NCBI GenBank assembly: GCA_001986395.2
Contig: MQVO02000094.1
Coordinates: 1 to 37,613 of the forward strand
Reading direction: 5' to 3'
Length of the DNA: 37,613 bases
Source of the DNA: Irpex lacteus
Lineage: Eukaryota; Basidiomycota; Agaricomycetes; Polyporales; Irpicaceae
The position numbers and the translations under genes were made by a program. Positions 1 to 9,701 of this stretch are shown one piece after another (within the stretch, counting starts at the first letter, position 1; every line of letters begins with the position of its first letter). The notes under the pieces are model-generated. The model saw only the letters and a program-made list of their open reading frames with translations. It did not search any database and was not told where the DNA came from.

Positions 1-3000
1 TCCGTGCCAATGCTGTCCGTGGTGAATATCTCGGAACGAGAGCCGAATACCACGTCGTCACCGATTTCGAGCAACTCTGGGTCGGGACAGTAGATTCCAG
101 AACCCGGCCAATACACTCGTTTACCAATCTTGGCCCCCATTAGACGGAATACAACCTAAGATTATAAGTTAGCGCGTGCGAGCGTTGTGAGATCCATGTA
201 GTACTCCTGAAGTCATCTCGTAGTGGGTGCCCAAGACATCGAAGGCGTGCCTCAAAGTGTACTGAGAAAGTAATGCACCGTTGATGTACCGCCGCAACAG
301 AACGAGTTGAGTGACTTCTTCGGCGGGACCTTCTTGTTGAGACCCATGAGGCGTTTGACGATAATACCACAAATCATTTGAACGAGAGGAGTGGCTACCA
401 CGCGAAGCATGCGGGCCAAGATGTGGAAGCCCACACGGGTCGGATTTGCGAACCAGTTGAGAACGGATTCAACCGAGTTGAGACCGGACTCTCGGATGCT
501 GGTGCTGGCAATCATACCGGCTAGAGCACCAAGCCAAGGGATGTAGGAGATGAAGGAGACGACTAGGATGATGGGCATGGCGACGAATGTCCTCAGGAAA
601 AAGTTCGGTTGCTGGAACGCGGTGCGGTTGTAACCAACGAAATGTGGTGGCGATGGCGATTCGTGAGAGGACGCGTGGGGTCCGAACACCGTTCCTGCTG
701 GAATGGAGGCTCCAGGTGCGATTTGAGTGTAGGTGTTTATCGAGGCGTTCGAGCCAATAACAATCGGTGCCAACCGGAAGCAGCCATCTCGTTCGACACA
801 AAATCCGCGAACAACGGCCTTGTCGATACGACAGCCGTCCTCTAGAGTCAAGAGGTCGTATTTCGCCTAAGGCAGCCGTGTTCGCGATTGAGACGTCCTT
901 GCCAACCTTGGCACCAAGAAGACGACAGTAAAGCACAATGCCTTTCGGGTGGATGGCGAAAATACCTCTGCCGGCTGTCCTCAGGGAAATGTTGACGATC
1001 CACCATCTGAGGTAGTAAACGCTCCACCTGGATAAAAGTAAGTATAATGATCGTTGAAGCAGTATCATAGACTCACGTGTCATATTCGCCAGGCTGGTAT
1101 CTCCCTATTACCGCCCATTTTTGAAGATAATGCCGCGATAGGACAAATGACTCTTGAAGAAAGACGAGCGAGGGTGATGGCGGTAACGAGTGCGACTATC
1201 CGAGTCCAGTAGCTGGTGTCGAGGTACTCGGTAAGGAAAGCCAAGAAGACAAGGATACAGGTCCCTGAAAGAGTGGTCAATGACGAATTAAACATAAAAC
1301 TAATGAGACGACTTACAGTTCCAAGCGGCCTTAAGCGGATAGAAAAAACAAGGTAGGAATGGCTTGAACAAGCAGACACAGCGGGTTGTTTTGACTGCGT
1401 AGTTTTCGGCTAGCGTCGGGATGGTAGGGTTCCCCGAACAGAGGCTTCTCGTTGTACTTGCCAGACATCTCGTGGTCTCGTCCGGATGCTTCAGCCATGA
1501 ACTGCTTGACCTCGGTATCGATCAGCGCCGCAAGCCCGTTGACTGTGCTGTTGGTGAAAAGGTCGGACACCTTGAGCGAAGCACCGGTCTCCTTTCGGAT
1601 CGCATACGAAAGTCGCCCGAGTAGCAGTGAGTTACCGCCCATGAGGAAGAAGTCGGAGTCACCAGCAATCATGGTCGCGTCCTTCTGGAGGAGGTCTGCA
1701 ATGATGTCCCGTACGACAAGAGCACGTGCGGACATCTTTAGAGGCGTTCGCCACCTTGATTTCTTCCTCCATGGCGTGGAAGTCAGTCTGGACCGTGATT
1801 TAACGGGGAAAGGCTTGGTGAAGGACGTAGATGGAGCTCGGGATGGCGAAGCCTGGTACGACGAACTTGAGCTCGGCCTTGATGACCTCAGCGGTGACGT
1901 TAGGATCTTCAGCGTAGATGAATGCGTCCATTGACCATCTTCAAGTTGGCGTGTGGCGACGTCTGCACACCGTCAATCTCACGTAGGGCGCGAGTGGTGT
2001 CCTCGAGGTCCAGAGTGACACGAGAGCAGGAATGGGCTCCGAGAGGGGCACGTTCTTTATCGGGGAGCCGTTGCTTCGAAGTGGCGGTGAACAATGGTAC
2101 GGCATCCGTCATTTGGCCCAGACCGAGGCGACCACCCAGTTTTAATACGAAGAGGCTTGCCTGCGCTGTTCTTCGGAAGGTCGTCCATGTAAATGATGAG
2201 GTAAGGCCACTTCGAAGGGTGAAGCTGCTCCTTCAACGCGTCTTGTAGATCTGCAAGACCGATGCGAGGAACGCCTTCGGCGGGGACGATGACGACGCGA
2301 TAGCCTCCTGCAGCACATCGTGGTCGACCGAAAAGGCAATCGTCATCTTTACTCGATCCTTGGCAACGACGAGGATGGCCTCTTCGATTTCGAAGGGGGA
2401 TATAACCTCGCCTCCACGGTTGATGATCTCCTTGGACCGGCCGGTGATGAAGAGGTAGCCGTCAGAGTCCATGTTGCCACAGTCACCAGAGTCGAACCAG
2501 CCTTCGCTGGAGAATGCGGAGGTGTCGAGAGGGGACATCCCGTTGGTTCACAGTCTCATTACCCTACGAACGTGGGCAGGCCACGAACGCAAACGGCGCC
2601 GGTCTGCCCACGAGGGAGCTCTCTCTCGAGGTTGAGAGGATCCCGTATGGAGAGGTATGGGCCGCAAGCTATACCTGAGCATCCAGGACGCTCAAGCTTA
2701 TACGTGACAGGCGGGCTCGCAATAGGCATGCATTCCTGCGAAGTTTGTCAGAAAACGAAACCGCCGCGACAGTAAGTAAACTCACCGTAGAGCCGTATGA
2801 AGGGAGAATCGTGGCGCCGAAAGTGTTCTTGAGCTCTTCCGCAAGGACGGGCAAAAGCCCACCCGCAGCGTTACAAATCAAGCGATATTTCGTGTCGCGA
2901 GATGGAACGAGAGAATCAGGACGAGAGTTAAGGATAGCCTGGTGCATGGTGGGTGCAGCGTAATACCTTAGAAAAGATAAGTAAGTAAGAGGTGGGACGC

Positions 3001-3966
3001 GAAATGGCTGGAACGTACCACGTGGCACCGAGTTCCGTAGAGAGAGACCAGAAAGCCGCAGCGTCGAATCCTGCGCACATGATGGCGCTGCCACCAGAGA
3101 GCATCGGAGCGAATAGGTTGCGCACAATGCCTCCGACGTGGAACAGAGGCATCATATTCACTACAATTTTGTCAGCGTTGAGAATGAAGCACCAGCAGAA
3201 CATAACTTACTATTAACGTCCTCTTCCTTCAAATCCCATGACGAGATGACGGCGCATGTGCCGACAATAAGAGAACGCAGCGTATACGGAACGACCTTCT
3301 TCTTGCCGCTAGTCCCTGAGGTGTGCAGCACGAGCGACTGGTGTGAAGGCTGTGTAGCTCAGATGGCTCTTCGACCGCCTCGTCGGGGCCAACGGTGACA
3401 TCGTCGGGAAAGTCAAGGAGTGTCATGTCGAAGAGCCCAGTCGGGCCTTGCGACCGAGTGTGAAGTATAACGATCTCGCACCCAAGCTTCTCGCGCATAT
3501 TCCGTAGCTCAAGTCGATCGACATTGTCGCTGGTGGAGATAACGGCCTTCGCACCAAGACGCTCAGCGTCTTCGTAGAGCTCGGCCGCGGTGCAGGTACC
3601 GTTCATAGGCGCAGTGGTGTGGTAGGAAGCTAAGGCCAAGAGTGCGAGAGCGTTCTCGGGAGTGGTGGGAAGAGCGACCATTATACGGTCGTTGGGGCCT
3701 AGGCGTTTGTTGGGAGAGGAAGCGGGGAATACGAAGGTTGAAACGAAGTCGCGAATCATGCGATGAGTGAGAGGTAGCTTGACGGTATTGGGGGAGTAGA
3801 GTGCGGGTTCGTCGGTGTCCGGGAAACAGTCGAAGAAAGTCTTGACCCGGCCGTTGTCGGTGATCTCTTGGGCGAGCATGTCCCCCAGGGAGACATCGCT
3901 GGGGGGAGCTGGGAGGGTACGGATGAACTCTAGAGGAATAGACATGGCGTAGAGAGTGAGTATCAT
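1..3966 (-). CDS. Adenylation-carrier-hexapeptide acyltransferase enzyme (NRPS-like), 3' end outside window, frame-broken
   Basis: This is an acyl or amino-acid adenylating enzyme fused to a carrier domain and a membrane-linked left-handed beta-helix (LbH) acyltransferase. In order it shows: the ATP-binding core LVLHTSGTSGKKK (about 3300-3340); the A5-like SYGSTE; the A7/A8 stretch with WFDSGD and GRSKEIINRGGEVISP (about 2400-2500); the A10-like PKNSAGKPLR with its lysine (about 2145-2175); a phosphopantetheine site MGGNSLLLGRL (about 1610-1650); hydrophobic helices; and hexapeptide repeats that run off the left edge. The order resembles the terminal domain of poly-lysine-synthetase-type NRPSs. 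Starts are ATG 3966 or, in frame, ATG 3945. Likely introns are 3161-3210, 2967-3018, 2736-2785, 1265-1316, 1028-1076 and 156-204; 3350-3399 is a weak one. About ten single-base frame breaks remain, so it is a pseudogene or has sequence errors. The substrate cannot be read from the sequence. Confidence 0.8.
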
Positions 3967-5445
3967 TCATTGCAATAATCATAGTATATATAGGCGGAGT
4001 ACGCACCCCAAGGTACGACAGCCAAAGCAGGGATCCCGCCTCGTCTGGCGCAGTGGTACGCGATCTAATCGAAGTGCAAGTGCGCTGAGTGAGGGGCCAG
4101 CTCCTCGGGCTCATCGAAGAATGCTGCAAATTGTCCATTTTGGGTCTAACCACGCGATTGCTCGAGTGCTAGCATTGGGCCGACACGTACCTGCAGCACT
4201 CTGCGTGCGCCTACGTGCTTGGAGAAGGGAAAATACAGTTTTTCAGCGGATAACTCCTGTGATTAGCCAGGAGGTCGATGCGCGCTCCAAGCGTCTCCAG
4301 TACATCGCCGGATGCAAGTATGCGGCCTCACTTCAAGCGCGCCCTTGATAACATGAACCAATAAACATTGCCTTTTGAAGACATCCGCAAGTTCTTGATA
4401 AAGGTGCCTGGACAACGTTGGACCTATTGGAGTTGCCCCTTTGGGACATCCGGGCACCACGACCGACGACCGGGCCCGACGTGGTTCCTGTGGATAAAAC
4501 ACGACAGCATCCGTGATATATGACAATGTACGCATAGCGATTCCAAAGTCTATGAGGAGCAGTAGAGTAAAATAAAGGAGGTCAGGGGCAATGACGACGT
4601 TGCAAAAAGACACTTGAACCGTACTTTTCACATTCAGCTGTTTACGTATTGACCAGCATAAGATAACGAATCTGTGGACGGGCTTTCATTAGGCCTTCGC
4701 GGAAGAGATCGTTGGCATGGAATAAGGCAGCTCTAGGCACAACGCGTTTCATGACTTTGATCTTAGCCCCTGCGGCGGACTCAGTCAGTATGATAGGAAA
4801 GGTTGCAACGCCTGGACCTTTTGATCGTACGCATACCTGAATCACCTATTACGATCGTGCTGTCCGCGCCTCGGAGAGATAAGCATACTTAGGCGTAGTA
4901 GTACGGCCCAAAGTAAGCACGAAGCACCTCCTGAGTCTTATGAGCTCGTCTTCGGTGAGCGATACATCACTAATTTCTACGAGTAAGTCAAAACTGGCAT
5001 ATGTGAGCAGAGAGAAAATGTGGACCTATGTCAGATGATAATAATTGTTGGGGGAGGGGGACAGACAGGCCTAATGTTAGATTAAGAAGGCGAAGTTCAT
5101 TGAAGTTCAACTTGAAGTTGTGGCGCTAGCGAGACTGCCGCGGAGTGCATGGAGCGCCCATTGCACACAAATTTGGAAGGTGTACAAACGCGAGCGCCAA
5201 TATTATGTAATACAGGCGCGGTCGCGAGTGCGCACTTTGGCAACGCTGAGTACATCAAAACCGACGGCGACAAGCACGGTGAGTACGTTTTTCATGCCGA
5301 AATGCTGCTGGAGAGGGTTGTGGGAAGGCTTATGGTGGATTGCGTGGATGAAGGAGGCAGCAGGATAGGCGGAATGGGTTGGATGCGTGTTTGGTGGTAT
5401 GGATGCTGATCAGGCCGTGTTGCTCTTAAGGCCTCAAGACTCAAC
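3967..5445. other. Intergenic region, no supported gene
   Basis: This 1.48-kb stretch separates the divergent adenylation enzyme and eS7 genes. Reading frames in it are short, lack family resemblance and do not join through plausible introns. A strong splice donor (GTGAGTACG at 5280) followed by a branch/acceptor-like CTGATCAG (5406-5413) could mark an intron in the eS7 5' leader, but this is inference only. Confidence 0.5.
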
Positions 5446-6147
5446 ATGTCCGTCCAGCACAAGATCCTCCGCACGGCAAACGCGTCCGCGACGTCCCCCG
5501 ATGAAACCGAAACCAGCGTCGCTCAGGCCCTGATTGACCTCGAGAACAACGTCCCCGAGCTGAAGACTGAGCTCCGACCACTCCAGATCTCTGCTGCCCG
5601 TGAGGTCGATGTACGAGGTGGCAAGAAGGCCATTGTTATCTTCGTTCCCGTCCCCCAGGTGAAAGCCTTCCAGAAGGTCCAGCAAAGGCGAGTCCTACCG
5701 GATTATCAGAGGAGATAGAATTCAAGCTGACTTATGGGCTCAAATAGGCTGACCCGAGAGCTCGAGAAGAAGTTCTCCGACCGCCATGTCGTCTTCGTTG
5801 GCCAACGCAGAATCCTGCGCAAGCCCACTCGTACTTCCCGTGTTGTGCAGAAGCGCCCCCGCAGCCGTACCCTCACCTCCGTCCATGACAAGATCCTCGA
5901 GGATCTTGTGCAGCCCGGTGAAATTGTTGGAAAGAGGACACGAGTTGCCGTTGACGGATCGAAACTCCTCAAAGTGTACGTCTTGAGACCAATAATACAT
6001 GGAAACACACTAACGATTGTATCCAGTTTCCTTGACCCCAAGGATGCTACTTCACTCGAGTACAAGCTCGACTCCTTCTCATCTGTATACCGAAAGCTGA
6101 CAGGGAAGGACGTCGTTTTCGAGTTCCCTGTTTCTTCGCAGGAGTAG
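5446..6147 (+). CDS. RPS7: 40S ribosomal protein S7 (eS7)
   Basis: This is a structural protein of the small ribosomal subunit. The joined product is 196 residues, close to the usual 190-200. It carries the hallmark segments [58 protein letters not shown] and [12 protein letters not shown], all recognisable from animal and fungal eS7. Exons are 5446-5687, 5748-5975 and 6027-6147. The second intron (5976-6026) is ordinary GT-AG with a CTAAC branch site. The first (5688-5747) must start with GC to keep frame: it joins AG to G, giving the Arg of QQRLTREL, and has CTGAC upstream of its acceptor. The start ATG 5446 matches where the family normally begins. No frame breaks are seen. Confidence 0.97.
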
Positions 6148-6661
6148 GCGTTCCTCCCACGTCAGTTTTTCTAGGGATGGTCATGTTATGTAGTCTTATT
6201 GCTTTCGCACCCACGAAAATTGCATGCGCTATGCACATTACGGCACTCGAACTTTGCTCTATGCCTTTTGGGTGACTGCCTCCGTGGAGACGAAGCATAT
6301 CGAGCTGAATTGGAGGACTGATTGACATGCTCCGGCGAGATAGCGAACTCTGAGCAAGCGGTAGTAGCTACGGATCAGTACCGGTGGTGCTTATTTTTCT
6401 GCGAAGTCTTGTGAAGTGTGCTGTGATGGATATTCTGAGTCCCAGGGTCTGCCCAGGGTCGTTCTTGCATTGGAAACTGAGTGAGAGCTCCGGGTCATCG
6501 TACCGTGCATGTTGGCGCCCACACTTTGCCTAAAGCGGCCCACGTGGTTCGGCTGGTAAGAACGTCCTCTGATGTCCTGGGCGTCAGAGCAGGACTTGGC
6601 CACTTCTCCCCTCCTCCATCTCCGCCCCCGCCCTCGCGGCCGCCTTCAACGAACAGCCTTG
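6148..6661. other. Intergenic region before the Rab gene
   Basis: This holds the eS7 3' end and the presumed promoter and leader of the Rab-type gene. The last part (about 6600-6650) is rich in C and T, as is common in leaders of basidiomycete genes. No other gene is supported. The Rab frame stays open upstream to 6572, but its 30 extra residues look like nothing in the family. Confidence 0.45.
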
Positions 6662-7985
6662 ATGGTGGAATACTCGCTACGGGATCCCCATTTAAGGTCC
6701 AACTATGACCCCAGCGTCGACGCGAAGATTGTGATCATGGGCAACACAGGTGTTGGCAAGACCAGCCTGTTGCACCGGTATACCCAGAACAAGTTCGAGC
6801 CCAAGAACACAACCTCCACCACTGGCGCGTTTTTTGTCACGAAAAAGGTCTATGTACATGGTACGAGAGTACGACTACAGCTATGGGACACAGCGGGGCA
6901 GGAGAGATTCCGGAGCATGGTGAGTTGGAATCATCTTCGCTGTTTAGCGGTCGTGAGGCACCTAACGGTACGGAACTGACATTCTGATCACAGGCTCCCA
7001 TGTACTATCGAGGCGCAAATGCTGCTCTGCTGTTGTATGATATCACGAATGCAGCTACCTTTGACGATATTCGGGGCTGGCTTGAAGGTAAGCACTATGT
7101 ATCTCCTTGCCCGACACCTCGCTCACGCCCATCCTCACGCAGAGTTGAAGAGCAACTGTTCTCCAGACCTCATCATATACATAGTAGGGGCCAAGGCCGA
7201 CCTATACCGACATCGACAGATCACTTCTGATCTTGCCAGACTATCCCTCCATAAATGGTTTCCTCCTCCAAGACCGCCAACTCCGCCACCGCCACCACCT
7301 CCCCCATCAACCTTTTCTTACATCCGACCACGCTTCACGTCATTTACTAGCATGCGATCCGTCCCCTTAGCGTTTCCCGTCAAACAGCCACTCACACCAT
7401 CTGGCGAAACTGATGATAGTCATGATTCGCAGTCCTCCGGCCTGACGCGTTCCAGCACCTCCGCTGCTTACACCCGTCCGCGAGCGAAGAGTGGAGGTGC
7501 GCTCCTGCAACGAGCGAACACCACTGGCATACTATCTCAACACAATCAAACTCGCTTCGGTGGGAACACTCACTACTGGAACGATAAGGTAGCGGACTCG
7601 AGCGGTAGCAGCCTAAACGAAGATGAGGAAGATCCATATGACGCCGACTATCCAGAATGGGGCCTTCAGAAGGGCATGGAGCTTTTTGAAGTCTCGGCTA
7701 AAGACGACACTGGTATGCATTCCGCCCTGTTAGGCTTACTTAGATGATCGGCGCCACTGACCCCGCGTTGTTATCAAAGGTGTGCAGCAGTTATTTGACT
7801 CGCTCATCACGGCCATTATCAAGCGCAAGGACGTCATCGAAGAAGAAAACGAACTGAAGAAGCGAGACAGTGTCTATCTCAGTCCCGTCGCTACTCCAAT
7901 GTGGGCGGCCCAGGCCGAGGAAGAAGAGACGAGAGAGAAAGCTCAAGCCAAAGCTGCATCGTCCTACAGCTGTTGCTCAGTGTAA
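6662..7985 (+). CDS. Rab-type small GTPase (Rab5/22-like) with a large internal insertion
   Basis: This is a GTP-switch protein of membrane traffic, 375 residues against the usual 200-220. Visible motifs are the P-loop GNTGVGKTS (near residue 20), a switch I Thr in STTGAFF, switch [21 protein letters not shown], a G4-position VGAKADL (near residue 135), the G5 motif EVSAKDDTG (near residue 300) and a C-terminal CCSV for geranylgeranylation. The [13 protein letters not shown] stretch is typical of the Rab5/21/22 branch. Between G4 and G5 lies about 150 residues of Pro/Ser-rich sequence including a run of prolines. The G4 Asn (NKxD) is Ala. Exons are 6662-6919, 6994-7087, 7143-7712 and 7780-7985. 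The start could also be upstream at 6572. Confidence 0.88.
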
Positions 7986-8587
7986 CATCTAGTATTTGGG
8001 CGTGGGCTGCCATCATCTCGCCTGTCTCTCGTTCCTCGTGCCTCGCTCGTTTCCACCCCTCCACCACCCTACTCTCCACCCCCCCCCCTGGTATATCTTC
8101 TATTCCTTTCCCTTGTTATTTGTCCTCTGTCTGCTGCATTGATTATTCTTCAGCTAATCTCGCAATGTCTTCCTTTATCTGCTACACTCGCATTTTTTTG
8201 TTTCTCTTCAGGATATCGTTCACTGTCTGTCACTGTTTGTTACGCACGTTCCTACTCTATCTGTCATCACTCATCATGTCCTCATGCTCCAGTGTACATA
8301 TCCTCGATCCACTGAGTTCCTCCAACAGAGTCTATTGATCTTTCCTCTTGATAATTATTCTATATGCAGGCCGACAGTCCACGTCTCAGATTGTGTGAGT
8401 ATCTTGGTCCTGACAAGCACCTCAAGGTCTCTCACCCGCAGGCTGCAGGACTCATATAGCGCCTTTCGAGCGCTTAGATCCAACGGGGCTCAATTACAGC
8501 CTGTTTCCTCTTCTTCTCCTGCAGTGCTGCTGCTGCGCGCTCACCACCAACGTCCATCTCTAACTTGGAGTGTACAGCAGTCTTTCG
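7986..8587. other. Intergenic pyrimidine-rich stretch
   Basis: The 600 bases after the Rab gene are strongly C/T-rich on the plus strand, with a run of nine C at about 8081-8089. They probably contain the Rab 3' UTR and the promoter and leader of the AMMECR1 gene. Open frames here are by-products of the base skew and resemble no family. Confidence 0.5.
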
Positions 8588-9480
8588 ATGGCAACTGTGA
8601 CCCTCGTACCACCCAACCCTGAAGCATCGGGCCTTGAGGTGGCCGACAAGGAGGTCTGCCTGCCAGAACACTGCTTCCACGCCTTTGATGCACTTTATTG
8701 TGCACTCACGGACAGCGAGCCCATTCCGCCCAAGTTCCCAGACGACAAGTAGTGAGTGCAATCATTCCATATCACGAACTTTGTTCTCAAGTCTGTTTCA
8801 CAACTCCACATAGCCCGTTGTTTGTGACATGGAGCACCCGCTCGTCTCGCCCTGGTCGTGCGCCACGCCTGAGGGGCTGTATTGGCAACTTCGAGCCGAT
8901 GCCACTGCGGGAGGGCTTGGCTGACTACGCACTCATCAGCGCATTTCGGGACTCTAGGTTTAACAAAATAGAAGAGTGGGAACTAGAGAGTTTAGAGTGC
9001 GAGTGAGTGCGGGCTTCCGTGTGGCTGGCTGGGCGTGGCTGCGACTTCGTTCCGCTTCGCATGCTAATCCACCGATAACGTTCCTCCGATAGTGTTTCAC
9101 TCCTTACAAACTACGAAGATGCATCGTCTTACCTAGACTGGACCATTGGCGTTCACGGCATATACATCACCTTCCCTTACCCTACTACATCTACATTGGA
9201 TTCATCGGCACCGTCGCCTCTTTCATCTTCCACATCTATCCCTACCAGGAACACATTCAAGCAGAAGTTTACAGCGACGTACCTCCCGCAGATCGCACCA
9301 GAGCAAGGATGGGATAAGCTCGAAACCATAGACAGCGCCATACGCAAGGCAGGTTGGAACGGGAAGATCACCGACGATCTTCGTCGTAGCATTAAGCTAC
9401 GAAGGTATCAGAGCGCGAAGTGCAGTGTCACCTGGGAAGAGTACGTTGAATGGCGCAAGGACAACGGGGGTGAGATATGA
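8588..9480 (+). CDS. AMMECR1-domain protein
   Basis: This 246-residue protein has a full AMMECR1 domain, a family conserved from archaea to humans whose biochemical role is not settled. Diagnostic segments are PLFVTW, RLRGCIGNF (the family's signature), PLREGL-YAL-SAF-DSRF, VSLLTNYEDASSYLDWTIGVHGI, ATYLPQIAPEQGWDKLETIDS-IRKAGW and the C-terminal IKLRRYQS with an EEY motif. Exons are 8588-8751, 8814-9002 and 9093-9480, all with GT-AG introns in correct phase. The start ATG is the first in frame after a splice-free leader. A Ser/Thr/Pro-rich insertion of about 25 residues sits after the GIYITFPYP strand, where the human protein has a short loop. Confidence 0.95.
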
Positions 9481-9701
9481 TCTTACATCTACTGCCGGTG
9501 GCTTGCGCTATACGGCTCATACTTGGGTCTCCTCTCTCCAATCCTGGTTATGTAGGTTCAGACCACTCCATTCATCATCGCACAAGCACTGTTTCTCTCT
9601 TTCAAAGCATCTCTCGACTTGTGAGAGCTTGGTGGCATTAGGACTAGGATTGTATGTACGGATATATGTAGCAGCAAAGCAAGAGCAATACGACAAAGTG
9701 A

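Noticed and set aside
2539..2600. An intron instead of frame breaks at 2539-2570 (donor-like GTAATG)
   Set aside because: Any acceptor that restores frame would delete the conserved PLDTSAFSSEGWFDSGD start, which is core sequence of this enzyme class.
3345..3375. TGTAGCTCAGATGGC, resembling a tRNA D-arm
   Set aside because: It lies inside the adenylation domain and no cloverleaf can be drawn around it.
4040..4065. TGGCGCAGTGGTACGCG, resembling a tRNA A box
   Set aside because: No matching B box (GGTTCGANTCC) or acceptor-stem complement is found downstream within tRNA distance.
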